Below are positions 23,286-32,682 of a stretch of 56,946 nucleotides of DNA, piece after piece. Source of the DNA: Saccharothrix deserti. GTDB lineage: Bacteria > Actinomycetota > Actinomycetes > Mycobacteriales > Pseudonocardiaceae. The stretch is from the NCBI RefSeq assembly GCF_009769385.1, contig NZ_VKAB01000051.1, forward strand, positions 1 to 56,946, written 5' to 3'. How positions within the stretch are numbered: position 1 is the first letter of the stretch; each line of letters starts with the position of its first letter. The position numbers and the translations under genes were made by a program. Below the pieces are notes generated by a model. The model saw nothing but the letters and a program-made list of their open reading frames with translations. It searched no databases and was not told the DNA's origin.

Positions 23286-26200
23286 ATGGAGTTTCGGGTG
23301 TTGGGGGCGCTGGAGGTACGGCACGGCGAGCGGGTGGGGGTGCTGTCCGGGCGGCTGCGGCGGACGCTGCTCGGCGTGCTGTTGGCTCGGGCCAACCAGC
23401 CGGTTCCGGTGGACGTGCTGACGGACGCGCTGTGGGGTGACCGGCCGGACCCGCGGGCCGGGCAGAAGCTGCAGCTGCACGTGCACCGGCTGCGCGGTGT
23501 GCTGGACGACCCGGCTCGGCTGTCGTTCGGCGCGGCGGGCTACCGGCTGCGGGCGCGGCCGGAGGAGGTCGACGCGGAGCGGTTCGAGGCGCTGGTCGGG
23601 GCGGGGGTGGCGGCCGCGGAGCGGGAGCCGCAACGGGCGATCGAGTCGCTGCGGGCGGCGCTGGCGCTGTGGCGTGGCACTCCGTTCGAGGACGTGGAGG
23701 TGCCGGTGCTCGCCGACTGGGCACGGCGGCTGACCGAACGCCGCCTCACCGCCGCCGAATCGCTCTACCAGGCCCAGCTCGCCTGTGGCCTGCACGAGGC
23801 GGTCATCGGTGAGCTCGTCGAGCTAGTGGCCGAGCACCCGTTGCGGGAGCGGCTGCACGGGCTGCTGATGACCGCGTTGTACCGGGCCGGGCGCCGGTCG
23901 GAGGCGTTGGAGGTCTATCGCCGGGCACGGGAGACGTTGGTGTCCGAGCTGGGGCTGGAGCCGGGGCCGGAGCTGCGTGAGCTGCAGTGCCACGTCCTCG
24001 CCGACGATTCGCCCGAGCCGGCGCCGGCCGACCGGGCGGCCCGCCGCGAGGTGCCCGCCCAGCTTCCGGTGGACGTGCGGGGGTTCGTCGGCCGGGAGGC
24101 CGAACTCGTGGAGCTGGACGGGTTGCTGTCCGCCGAGGCGCCGGTGGTGATCTCGGCGGTGGCCGGCACCGCGGGGGTGGGCAAGACCGCTCTCGCCGTG
24201 CGGTGGGCGCACCGGGTGCGCGACCGGTTCCCGGACGGGCAGCTCTACGTGGACCTGCGCGGCTACGGCCCGGACGAGCCGGTCCTGGCCGCCGACGCGC
24301 TGGCCGGCTTCCTGCGCGCGCTCGGTCTGGACGGCGCGGCGATCCCCGAGGACCTCGCCGAGCGTGCCGCCCGCTTCCGCACGCTGGTCGACCAGCGCCG
24401 GATGCTGGTCCTGCTGGACAACGCCCGCACCGTCGAGCAGGTGCGCCCACTGTTGCCGGCCAGCCCGTCCTGCTTCACGCTGGTGACCAGCCGCGACTCG
24501 CTGGCAGGGCTCGTCGTCCGGCACGGCGCGCACCGGCTCGTGCTGGACCGGCTGTCCCCGGCCGACGCGGTCGGCCTGTTGCGTGAACTGCTCGGCGCGC
24601 GTGTCGACGCCGAGCCCGCGGCGGTCGGGAGCCTGGTCGAACGATGTGCGCGGTTGCCGCTGGCGCTGCGGATCACCGCGGAGCTGGTCCGGTCGCGGCC
24701 GGGACGCGCCGTCGGCGAGCTGGTCGGTGAGCTCGCCGAGGCGCAGGACGCGCTGGACCTGCTGGACGTCGACGGCGACCCGCACACCGCGGTGCGCGCG
24801 GTGTTCTCCTGGTCGTACCGGCAACTCGACCCAGCCGTGGCCGGGGTCTTCCGGCTGCTCGGCCTGCACCCCGGGCACGACATCGACGCCCACGCGGTGG
24901 CCGCCGCGGCCGGGACCGGGCTGCGGGAAACCCGCCGGGCACTCGACGTGCTGGTACGCGCCCACCTCGTCGACCGGACCCCCGGCGACCGGTACCAACC
25001 ACACGACCTGCTGCGCGCCTACGCCGCCGAACTGGCCGAGGCCACCGACTCCGCGACCGACCGCGACGCGGCGCTCACCCGGCTGTTCGGCTACTACCTC
25101 GCCACCGCCTCCGCCGCGATGAACGTCATCGCCCCGCACGAGGCCGAGCGCAGGCCGAAGGTCGCCGCGCCGGACGCCGAGTCACCGGTGTTCGACAGCT
25201 ACGACGCGGCGTTCGGTTGGCTGGACCGCGAGCGGGCCAACCTGCTCGCCACCACCCAGCACGGCGAGCCCGACTACGTGGTCAAGGTGTCGGACACGGT
25301 GTGGCGATACCTCAGCATCGGCAGGTACCACGACGACGCCATCACGCTGCACACCAGTGCGCTGCACGCCGCCCAGGCACTCGGCGATACCGCCGCGGAG
25401 GCCGACGCGGGGCGGGTGCTCGGCGCCGCGAAGCTCCGGGTCGGGCTCCTCCCGCAGGCCGCCGAACACCTGGAGCAGGCGCTGGCCCTGTACCGGCAGG
25501 TCGGCGACCGGTTCCTGCAAGGCTCATCGCTGAACAACCTCGGCATCGTGCACTGGCGACGAGGGGCCCTCGCCGCAGCGGCGGACTGCTTCCGCCGGGC
25601 TCTGGCGCTCTTCAAGGACGCCGGCGTCGAACACCTGGGAAGTCCGGCGATGAACAACCTCGCGCGAGTCCTGTGCATCGTGGGCCGGTACGACGAGGCG
25701 TTGGACCTGCACGAGCGTGGGCTGGTCATCGCGCGGGACGCCGGGAACCCGAGCCATGAGGCCAACGCGTTGTGCGGTAAGGCGGAGGTCAACACCGCGA
25801 TCGGTCGCTACCAGCAGGCGCTGGACGACGCGCGGCAGGCCGTGACCGTCGCGCAGAACGCCGGTCACCGCGTCCTTGCAGGCGCCGCCCTGTGCGTACT
25901 CGGTACCGCACACCGACAGCTGGGAGACCATGGGCTGGCGGTGCACCACCTCGAGTCGGCGTTGCGGATCGCCCGTGCCGTGGGCGACCCCTATGACCTC
26001 ATCGCCGCGCTGAGCGGACTGGCTGCGGCGCACGCGTCCGCCGGGAACCCGAGCGAGGCGCTCCAGCTCTACCGGGAGGTCCTGACCACCGAGAACGGGC
26101 AGGCACACCAGGACGAGTTCGCGCACGCCTTCGCGGGCATCGGTGACGTCCACGCCGGACTCGGCGAGCACGACCACGCCCGCGAGTACTGGCAGCGGGC

Positions 26201-26288
26201 GCTGGTGATCTACCGCCGGCTCGGCATGCCACAGGTCGACGCCGTGGCGGCCAGGCTCGACCGGCCGGCAGCGCCGGTCGAGCCGTGA
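23286..26288 (+). CDS. AfsR-type SARP regulator with NB-ARC and TPR
   Basis: A 1000-aa transcriptional regulator. ATG 23286 is chosen as it begins the OmpR-like DNA-binding domain (MEFRVLGALEVRHGERVGVL, SGRLRRTLLGVLLARAN). The bacterial transcriptional activation domain follows to about residue 240 (RRARETLVSELGLEPGPELR). Next is NB-ARC with Walker A GTAGVGKTAL near residue 300 and Walker B RRMLVLLDNAR. The C-terminal third is made of TPRs (LNNLGIVHWRRGALAAAADC). AfsR-type proteins activate secondary metabolism or development; no biosynthetic gene cluster is adjacent, so the target is unknown. The low-pairing G-rich leader (GGAGGGGGCGGGGG) acts as ribosome binding site. Confidence 0.92.
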   Translation: MEFRVLGALEVRHGERVGVLSGRLRRTLLGVLLARANQPVPVDVLTDALWGDRPDPRAGQKLQLHVHRLRGVLDDPARLSFGAAGYRLRARPEEVDAERFEALVGAGVAAAEREPQRAIESLRAALALWRGTPFEDVEVPVLADWARRLTERRLTAAESLYQAQLACGLHEAVIGELVELVAEHPLRERLHGLLMTALYRAGRRSEALEVYRRARETLVSELGLEPGPELRELQCHVLADDSPEPAPADRAARREVPAQLPVDVRGFVGREAELVELDGLLSAEAPVVISAVAGTAGVGKTALAVRWAHRVRDRFPDGQLYVDLRGYGPDEPVLAADALAGFLRALGLDGAAIPEDLAERAARFRTLVDQRRMLVLLDNARTVEQVRPLLPASPSCFTLVTSRDSLAGLVVRHGAHRLVLDRLSPADAVGLLRELLGARVDAEPAAVGSLVERCARLPLALRITAELVRSRPGRAVGELVGELAEAQDALDLLDVDGDPHTAVRAVFSWSYRQLDPAVAGVFRLLGLHPGHDIDAHAVAAAAGTGLRETRRALDVLVRAHLVDRTPGDRYQPHDLLRAYAAELAEATDSATDRDAALTRLFGYYLATASAAMNVIAPHEAERRPKVAAPDAESPVFDSYDAAFGWLDRERANLLATTQHGEPDYVVKVSDTVWRYLSIGRYHDDAITLHTSALHAAQALGDTAAEADAGRVLGAAKLRVGLLPQAAEHLEQALALYRQVGDRFLQGSSLNNLGIVHWRRGALAAAADCFRRALALFKDAGVEHLGSPAMNNLARVLCIVGRYDEALDLHERGLVIARDAGNPSHEANALCGKAEVNTAIGRYQQALDDARQAVTVAQNAGHRVLAGAALCVLGTAHRQLGDHGLAVHHLESALRIARAVGDPYDLIAALSGLAAAHASAGNPSEALQLYREVLTTENGQAHQDEFAHAFAGIGDVHAGLGEHDHAREYWQRALVIYRRLGMPQVDAVAARLDRPAAPVEP

Positions 26289-26316
26289 CGGCCCGTGCAC
26301 GACATGCCGGTCGCGC

Positions 26317-26690
26317 TCAGTTCCGCCCGCCGATGGACTCGACGACGGTCCGCACCAGTTCGACGTCCGCCGACCGCAGCTCGGTGACCGCTCCGACGTC
26401 GACCCCGTAGACGCGCTCCGACGTCGACCCCGTAGACGGCTGTGACCGAGACGACCTGCGCATCGAGGTTGACCCTGGCGTCCGGGGAACGGGCATCCGT
26501 GACGAGCAACCGGGCGCCGTCGCCGATGTCGGCGTGGGTGACGGCGTCGGGTCTGACGGTTCCCTCCCGACCAGGTCCGGATCGGTCACCACGGCGGCCT
26601 CGATGTTCGCGTCGCCGCCGCTGAAGAAGCAGTAGGCGGCGTCCTCGTCGGACACGACGCTGGCTGAGCGGCCGTACCTCGTCGAGGCAG
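26317..26690 (-). pseudogene. Secreted-protein relic broken by a 25-bp duplication
   Basis: The readable pieces are STRYGRSASVVSDEDAAYCF, GGDANIEAAVVTDPDLVG, then in another frame DARVNLDAQVVSVTAVYGVD, and again in the first frame VGAVTELRSADVELVRTVVE and a stop at 26317. The change of frame back is caused by the tandem duplication at 26389-26438; an earlier shift lies near 26560. The style (a single Cys, acidic, alternating strands) resembles DUF3558-like lipoproteins, a tentative comparison. The N-terminus is missing. Confidence 0.55.
26389..26438. repeat. 25-bp exact tandem duplication
   Basis: CGCTCCGACGTCGACCCCGT plus AGACG occurs at 26389-26413 and again at 26414-26438. The length is not a multiple of three, so it shifts the reading frame of the surrounding gene. 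Confidence 0.95.
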
Positions 26691-26788
26691 CCTGGAAGCC
26701 CCGCTTGGTCGAAATGCTGACCGACGGCGACTACGACGTGGTCGTGTGGGGTGTCAAAGTCGGTTTCACTGTGGCTCAGGTGGCGGTT

Positions 26789-26940
26789 CGGGAGCAGACG
26801 ATCAATGTCTGCAGGCCATTGATCGTTTCGGGGAGCAAATGGGGAGCAGGCGATCTTGACCACACTCGTATTTACGAAGGCGGTCATGGTGTCGTGCTCC
26901 CCGTCTCCTCCCAGCGTCGTTGCAGTCCGGCGAGCATGGT
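26789..26940. repeat. att-like module: hairpin plus GGGGAGCA repeats
   Basis: ACGATCAATG (26798-26807) pairs with CATTGATCGT (26817-26826); GGGGAGCA follows at 26830-26837 and 26841-26848, with inverted GCTCCCC further on, inside the integrase scrap. The order and motifs match 18989-19116 beside the other integrase. No tRNA sequence is visible on its left, so this module has lost its target. Confidence 0.65.
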
Positions 26941-27084
26941 GTCGATCATGGGCTGGGTGACGTGGGAGTAGACGCCCATGACACCGCGGAACCTGTGGCC
27001 GATCCGCTTGTGTTGCAGGACTTCGGGCACGCCGTCCTCGATGAGCCACGTCTTGTGGGTGTGGCGCAGGTCGTGGAAGTGCAT
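26884..27084 (-). pseudogene. Integrase C-terminal fragment, third copy
   Basis: 66 residues: MHFHDLRHTHKTWLIEDGVP, EVLQHKRIGHRFRG, VMGVYSHVTQPM and so on. It is closely similar to the C-terminus of the 19088 integrase, including the HxxR, second His and Tyr. Upstream the sequence is unrelated (RNA-like GC run, then SGPLQSLAALTDPTAIQEQL in another frame), so only the last catalytic segment survived. Confidence 0.8.
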
Positions 27085-27303
27085 GTCCTTGGCGTTGCCG
27101 ATGGCCAGTGCGGGGGGGGCATCGGGATCGCGCGCTGGATGCGGTCGAGTTGCTCCTGGATGGCCGTGGGGTCGGTGAGCGCGGCCAGGGACTGCAGAGG
27201 GCCGCTGACGGTGTGCTGCGCGTCGGCTGTCGCCCGTGTACGCCTCGTCGGCGGGCCCGACGGGGCGTACACGGGCGTATGGGCGGGTTGTCCTCGTGTC
27301 CGG

Positions 27304-28646
27304 TTACTGCCAGCGGTGCCAGTAGGGGGTGGCGTCGGGGCCGTAGAGCACGAGGTTGGAGTCGTTTTGCACGACCAGGCGATCGGCTGCGGTGCCCCAG
27401 GTGCGGGTGCTCCACTTCGCTTCACCGGTGGGGGTGTAGACGACGAGGTTGCCGTCGGGCTGGAGGATCGCGTAGGTGGCGCCGGAGCCGTAGGTGTGGG
27501 TGTGCCACAGTGCCTCGCCGGTCGCGGTGTAGAGCACCAGGTTGCCGTCGGGCTGCATGGTCAGCCGGAACCTGCCGTCCGGCGAGGTCCTGGACTGGCC
27601 GGTGGTCAGGCGCTCGCCGCGCAGCAGCTGGTCGCTGCCGGGGTAGCCTCCGCTGACGATGTCGATGACCGAGACGTGCTCGTTCCCCTGCTGGAGTACG
27701 TAGGCTTCGGCGCCGTTCGGCGTGATGGCCACAGACCTCGGGTAGCGGTAGACCTGCATTGTCTGGGAAACCGTGTTGGTGGCCACGTCGATCGCCGTCA
27801 GGGTGTGCCCCTCATGACCGGTGACGTGAACCTGGCGACCGTTCGGTGCGGCGGCCACGCCCAGAGGGTTCCCGGGTACGTCCACGGCAGCTCCGACGTA
27901 GTTGCCGGCTGTGGCGATCATGTACACCTTGTTGCTCTGGTAGCTGGTGACGTACACGCGCAGGCCATCCGGCATGATGGCGATGTGGTTGGGAGTGGTG
28001 TCCAGCTGCACGGTGGCGATCACGCTGTTGGTCGCGGTGCTGACCACCACGACGCTCTTGGTGTGAAAGTCCGCAATGTAGACGCGAGAGCCGTCAGGCG
28101 TGACTTTCACGTCTGTGGGCCGTTGTTGCCGATGTAGATCGGGCTGGCGATGTTGGTCGCGGTATCGATCACCGACAGGTAGCCGTAACCGATGACATAG
28201 GCCCTTTTTCCATCTGGCGTGACGGCGACCGCTTGCGGGGATCTCAGCGGGGTCACCGAAACAGTGCCGGTGACCTCTTTGGTCGCGGTATTGATCACCG
28301 ATACCGAGCCCTGATCGGTGTTGTGGTCGCCGGCATTCGTGATATAGGCGGTGCGACTGTCCGGGGTGAAAGCGATGCCCTGAGGCTGCGTGCCGACGTT
28401 GATGGTGCCGGTGACCGTCTTGCTCGTGGTGTCGATGACCGACACCGTGCGGTCGTACGCGTTGGTGACATACGCGAGGGTCCCGTTCGGGCTGATCGCG
28501 ACCGAAATCGGATTCCTCCCGACGCTGATGTTGGTCGGCCAACCGGCGGCTGTCGCCACGGTGGGCACCGATGCGATCAGGCCTGCGGTCAGCAGGACGC
28601 TGAGCGCGGCTGATCTTCGCCGAATTCTTCGTGTTTGACCGTGCAT
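27304..28646 (-). pseudogene. Secreted YVTN propeller-bulb lectin gene, frameshifted
   Basis: The first part (28646-28107) has a signal peptide (RRSAALSVLLTAGLIASVPT) and YVTN-type beta-propeller repeats (SVAISPNGTLAYVTNAYDRT; VAVTPDGKRAYVIG). It hits a stop after IYIGNNGPQT at 28107, while the next frame continues without a gap (TDVKVTPDGSRVYIADF) through more propeller repeats. It ends in a bulb-type mannose-lectin domain with three MQPDGNLVLY-like motifs and a stop at 27304. One missing base near 28115 explains the break. If it is a sequencing error the product would be a ~446-aa extracellular lectin. No neighbour explains its target. Confidence 0.8.
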
Positions 28647-28653
28647 AGCGCAC

Positions 28654-29177
28654 TACCCCTTTAGGTTGTTCTTTGTCGTGTCACTGGTTTGTGCCGGCCC
28701 GCCTGGGTGAAGCTTGATCACTGTCCTCGCGGGACGGCCTCGCCGTGTCGGTGTGTGTTCGACTGTCAGGCACTCAGCCGCGGCCGTTGACGAACGCCAC
28801 GACCTCGTCAAGCCCGAGGTGTGGCCATCGTGGTGTCGACCTCGATCCACGAGGCGTCCACCGAGACGCGGTCGAACGAGCCGTGGCCCGGCGACGGCGC
28901 GGCGGCGCCGTCGTGCGCCCGGCGCACCGGATCTTGCCAGACGGGTGCGCCGGTCCGGGGCGGAAATGGCCGACCCCGCAACCGCGAGGGTGAGACGAGC
29001 GGGACGACGCGGTCAGAACAGGGGGTCGCGCACACGCAGCGGCCCGGAGCCGGTGGGACCGAGCTGGACGAGTTCGCCCTCGACGTCGACCTCGATCGCG
29101 CCGAAAATGTTGATGTCCTTGCTGTGCGCCGGGGAGGTGTGGGCCTGTGGGGTTCCAGAAGTAGGCAACAGCGTCTG
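28654..29177. other. Non-coding/debris stretch
   Basis: No complete gene. On the reverse strand near 29013-29110 a short run (DINIFGAIEVDVEGELVQLG) ending at TGA 29013 looks like a leftover of a regulator N-terminus, fused to the transposase tail. The 28654-28780 part is upstream of the lectin gene and should contain its promoter. Confidence 0.4.
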
Positions 29178-29630
29178 ACTTGCGCGTTGGGCTGCCGCAG
29201 GTTCGTACCCGTTGATCAGGCCGCCGAGGATCGGTCGACGGCGTACCGACGTGCGGGTCGACTGTGGGATCGCATGATCCGGTCGTGGTGGCGTGAGTTG
29301 TCGGGCACGGTGAGGTCGGTGGTGGTTGTAGTGGGACGTATAGCGGTCCAGCACTGACTTCTGGTGATGCTCGTTGACAATGAGCAGTCGGTCGGTGAGC
29401 GCGCGTCTGACGGTGCCGACGAACCTTTCGGCGTAGCGGTTCGCCCGCGGACACCGTGGCGGGATCTTCACGACCTGGATACCGGCATCGGCGAGGACGG
29501 TGTCGAACGAGGCGGTGAACTGCCCGGCCCGGTCGCGGATCTCTTCGGTTGGCCGCGCTGCTCGCCGGCGGGCAATGAAGGCGCGGTGCGCTTCGATCGC
29601 CTCGGTAGGGTAGGTAGCTTTGTATCCCAT
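29178..29630 (-). pseudogene. Transposase C-terminal half
   Basis: The reverse strand reads RAARPTEEIRDRAGQFTASF, DTVLADAGIQVVKIPPRCPR, ERFVGTVRRALTDRLLIVNE and HYNHHRPHRA, then LGGLINGYEP. This is the second half of an integrase-core transposase with the later catalytic Asp (RDRAGQ) and Glu (AERFVG). The N-terminal half is missing; a family-matched N-terminal half is at 21830-22336, but in the wrong order for a simple interruption. Confidence 0.8.
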
Positions 29631-29764
29631 TGTCGCGCGGGAAAGGGGTGGGTTGGAGGAGTTGCAGTGGGTGTTCGCCGCTGACCACTGCGCCTGCTTG
29701 CCGAGTGACGCGGGCCAGTCCGGTCAACGAGTTGGTAGGACGGTTGGGGAAGCCCGGTTCGTGC

Positions 29765-32668
29765 TCAGCCCACTTCGATTTTCCGGGTGGGTGGGCGGAA
29801 GCCGTAGCTGCCCACCGCAGCGACGACCGGCGCGGCCCACATCCAGGGTGTTCCCCAAGTGTAGTAAGCCGTTACAGCGGCGATGACCGCGAACAGCAGC
29901 AGCCCGATCTTGTGGCGGACGTTGAGCACGACCAGCACGGTGCACAGGGCGAGCAGCCAGGGCGGCCCACCGATCAGGTAGGTCACGATGCCGGCCACCA
30001 GCAGCGCCAGGGTGAACAACCGGATCGCCACGGAGTGCAGATGCCGCGCCGTCGGCGAGAGGTCCTCGTCGTGCTTCTGCAAGTTACCCACGGGCACCAG
30101 CGTGGTGAGCACTCGGACGGCTACCGCCCATCCGACGAACAGCCACCACGGTGCGCCGAAGTGGGCCAGCACGGGGATCACCGGGATCGTCAACTCGAGC
30201 AGGCACCCGGCGAGACCTGGCTTGGTGGCGTTCGTCGTGACGCTGGTCGGGGTCGGCTCGTCCGGTTCCTCGACAGGTGACATTGCGGCGGGCACGCTGT
30301 CGAGCCACTCGCGAATCGCCGCGGCCTGGGCGCGTTCACCGGTGTCCAGCAGGACCTCGATCGCCTCTTCCCCGATACGGGCGGCGGCAGTGTGGCGGCC
30401 GGTTGCGGCGAGGGCCCCGGCAAGGGCGCGTAGTTCGAGCGCTTCCCGGTGGCTGTTGCCCAACTCCCGCCAGATGTCGACGGCCTTGCGGTGCACTGTG
30501 CATGCCGCGCCGAATTTGCCGCTGTCGGTGAGGAACACCCCGAGCCGGAAGAGGGCCTCGCCCTCCTCGGCACGATTCCCCGCGGCCCGGCACATCTCGA
30601 CGACCTGCTGATGAGCGGCGACGCCTTGGGCGACGCTGCCCAACATCGCGCCGACCATCCCGATGTTGGCAAGCAGCGTGCTCTGCCCGCTCTTGTCGCC
30701 GAGAGAGGCGTACAGCCGGCGCGCGTTTTCCGCCGCCACAGCCAGTCGGCGGCGTTGACCGACCTGGGCGTGCAGCACGGCGAGGTTGGCCCAGGCGTAG
30801 GCCTCGAACTCGGTGTTCCCGGAGGCTCGGCACACCTCGACCGCCCGGTCGAGGGTCTGCATCACCTCCGCACCGCGGTTCGCGGCGCTGAGGGCAACGG
30901 CGAGATTGCACAGCAGGGCGCCCTCGGTGGCGGTGTCCTGCCGTGCGCGCGCGAGATCGATCGCTTGGTGCAGGGTGGCGATGGCCTCGTCGGGGCGGTG
31001 CAGCGTCACCAGGGCTTCGGCCAGGTGGGAGTGGATCGTCGTGCGAGACCTGACCGGGTCGTCGGTGCGGCACAGGGCCAGCGCGGCCCGGTAGGTCTCG
31101 ACCGCCGCTTCGGCCTGCCTGTCCTTGAGCAGGAATTGACCGAGCACACACATCCTATTGGCGGATTCGACGCGGGTGAGGGTCAGGTCGACTGCCTGCC
31201 GTTGCGCCTCGATCGCCTCCGGGAGGCGCCCGCCGAGCCACAGGAGCCGCGCGAGCCAGGTGAAGGCTTCGGCGTGGCGGTGGTCGTGCCGCTGCGCCAC
31301 CGCGACGGCCAGGTTGGCCAGAGCGATGCCGGTGTCGAGCGTGTGCCATGCGTTGAGTACCTCGTTCACCAGCACGTCCACGAGGTCCAGGACGATGTCG
31401 TGCAGGTCTGCTGCGGCCGCGAGCGCGACCACTGCGGTCAGGTTCGGCAGGTCGGCGGCCGTGAGGATCCGGTCCCGCGCGACGTGTAGGTAATGCCGCG
31501 ACAACCGGGCCACGGCGGCCGGATCCGGTGCGGCGGTGGCCTGCCCGCCGACGTGGAGGCGGACCAGGTCATGCAGCCACCACCGCCCGTCGAGCTGTTC
31601 GAGCAGGTGCGCCCGACGAAGGGCACGCAGATGGGTGAGGGTCGCCGCGGGAGTGTCGTCGAGCAGGGCAGCCGCGGCGTCGGTGCCCAAGCCTGGACCG
31701 GGGTCGAGGACCAGCAGTGCGAGCAGTCGCGCGGCGGGTGGTGAACGGGCGAGCAGCCGCCTCCAGGACACGTCGAAGGCGGTGCCCACGGCGGACGCAC
31801 CGTGCTCCAGCCGGGCCAGCCTGATGCCGGCGTCGTCCAGCTCGGCGGCGAAAGCCGCGACGGTCAGCGTCGGCTCCTCGGCCAACACGGCAGCGGCAAT
31901 ACCCACGGCCAGGGGCAGCCCGGCGCACAGGCGTACCAGCCGCTCGGTGGCCTCCGGCACGTCGGTGGCACGCGGGTCGTCGTCGAGCAGCCGCACCAGT
32001 AGGTCCCGCCCCTCCTCGGCGCCCAACGTGGTCAGTTCAAGCACATGGGCGCCCGGCAGGGGGATGGTGTCTCGGGTGGCGACCACGGCGCGGTGCAGCG
32101 GGTTGCGCGGCAGCAGGCCGTCGAGCTGATCGCGGGCGGCGACGTTGTCCAGGATGAGCAGGACCCGCTCTTCCCGCGAGCCCATCGAATCCAGCACACG
32201 CTGGTAGACCACCGCCTGTTCGGCCGCGGTCGTCGGGATCTCGTCCACTCCCAGTGCGCGCAACGCCGGCGCGAAGACCGCGCTCGGATCCACTCGCCGG
32301 TCGGCGGCGTCGTAGCCGAGCATGTCGACCACCACGACGCCGCCCGTGAACCACTTACGGCGCTCCGCCAGGGTGGCCGCGTGGTGCACGAGCGCGGTCT
32401 TGCCGACGCCGCCCATCCCAGCCACGACGGACACCGCACGCGTTCCATGCGTGTCGGGCGACCAGGTGTCGAGGAGTTCGCGCACCTCGTCATCACGGCC
32501 GACGAACACACCGGTGGCCGGTACGGCCGGCAGAACCAGCGGTAGCGATCCGCTGCGGGGGTGGTGGATGTGGATCCCGCCGTGGACCTCCCCGGCCTGC
32601 ACCACCATGCCCGACACATCGCCGTGGACAACGTTGACCACGCCGGGGCCGCATAACTGCGGATACAT
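29765..32668 (-). CDS. STAND NB-ARC/TPR protein with C-terminal membrane helices
   Basis: A 967-aa NLR-like protein. The first 35 residues carry a short motif (VVNVVHGDVSGMVVQAGEVH, GGIHIH) seen at the N-termini of many actinobacterial STAND proteins and comparable to amyloid-like signalling motifs. NB-ARC follows with Walker A GMGGVGKT at 84-91 and Walker B ERVLLILDNV near 170. A winged-helix region, then about 400 residues of TPRs (ALALCRTDDPV, then SHLAEALVTLHRPDEAIATL). The last 140 residues have four hydrophobic segments (FTLALLVAGIVTYLIGG; WLLALCTVLVVLNV), an unusual membrane tail that could be the effector. STAND proteins oligomerise upon ligand sensing and often act in antiphage defence or regulation. 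ATG 32668 is used; GTG codons 9-10 residues later are possible. Confidence 0.85.
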   Translation of the reverse strand: MYPQLCGPGVVNVVHGDVSGMVVQAGEVHGGIHIHHPRSGSLPLVLPAVPATGVFVGRDDEVRELLDTWSPDTHGTRAVSVVAGMGGVGKTALVHHAATLAERRKWFTGGVVVVDMLGYDAADRRVDPSAVFAPALRALGVDEIPTTAAEQAVVYQRVLDSMGSREERVLLILDNVAARDQLDGLLPRNPLHRAVVATRDTIPLPGAHVLELTTLGAEEGRDLLVRLLDDDPRATDVPEATERLVRLCAGLPLAVGIAAAVLAEEPTLTVAAFAAELDDAGIRLARLEHGASAVGTAFDVSWRRLLARSPPAARLLALLVLDPGPGLGTDAAAALLDDTPAATLTHLRALRRAHLLEQLDGRWWLHDLVRLHVGGQATAAPDPAAVARLSRHYLHVARDRILTAADLPNLTAVVALAAAADLHDIVLDLVDVLVNEVLNAWHTLDTGIALANLAVAVAQRHDHRHAEAFTWLARLLWLGGRLPEAIEAQRQAVDLTLTRVESANRMCVLGQFLLKDRQAEAAVETYRAALALCRTDDPVRSRTTIHSHLAEALVTLHRPDEAIATLHQAIDLARARQDTATEGALLCNLAVALSAANRGAEVMQTLDRAVEVCRASGNTEFEAYAWANLAVLHAQVGQRRRLAVAAENARRLYASLGDKSGQSTLLANIGMVGAMLGSVAQGVAAHQQVVEMCRAAGNRAEEGEALFRLGVFLTDSGKFGAACTVHRKAVDIWRELGNSHREALELRALAGALAATGRHTAAARIGEEAIEVLLDTGERAQAAAIREWLDSVPAAMSPVEEPDEPTPTSVTTNATKPGLAGCLLELTIPVIPVLAHFGAPWWLFVGWAVAVRVLTTLVPVGNLQKHDEDLSPTARHLHSVAIRLFTLALLVAGIVTYLIGGPPWLLALCTVLVVLNVRHKIGLLLFAVIAAVTAYYTWGTPWMWAAPVVAAVGSYGFRPPTRKIEVG

Positions 32669-32682
32669 GCGGTGGCGGTCGG

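Noticed and set aside
22437..26288. Biosynthetic gene cluster around the SARP regulator
   Set aside because: No synthase, synthetase or tailoring enzyme set is adjacent; SARP plus response regulator alone does not support a cluster.
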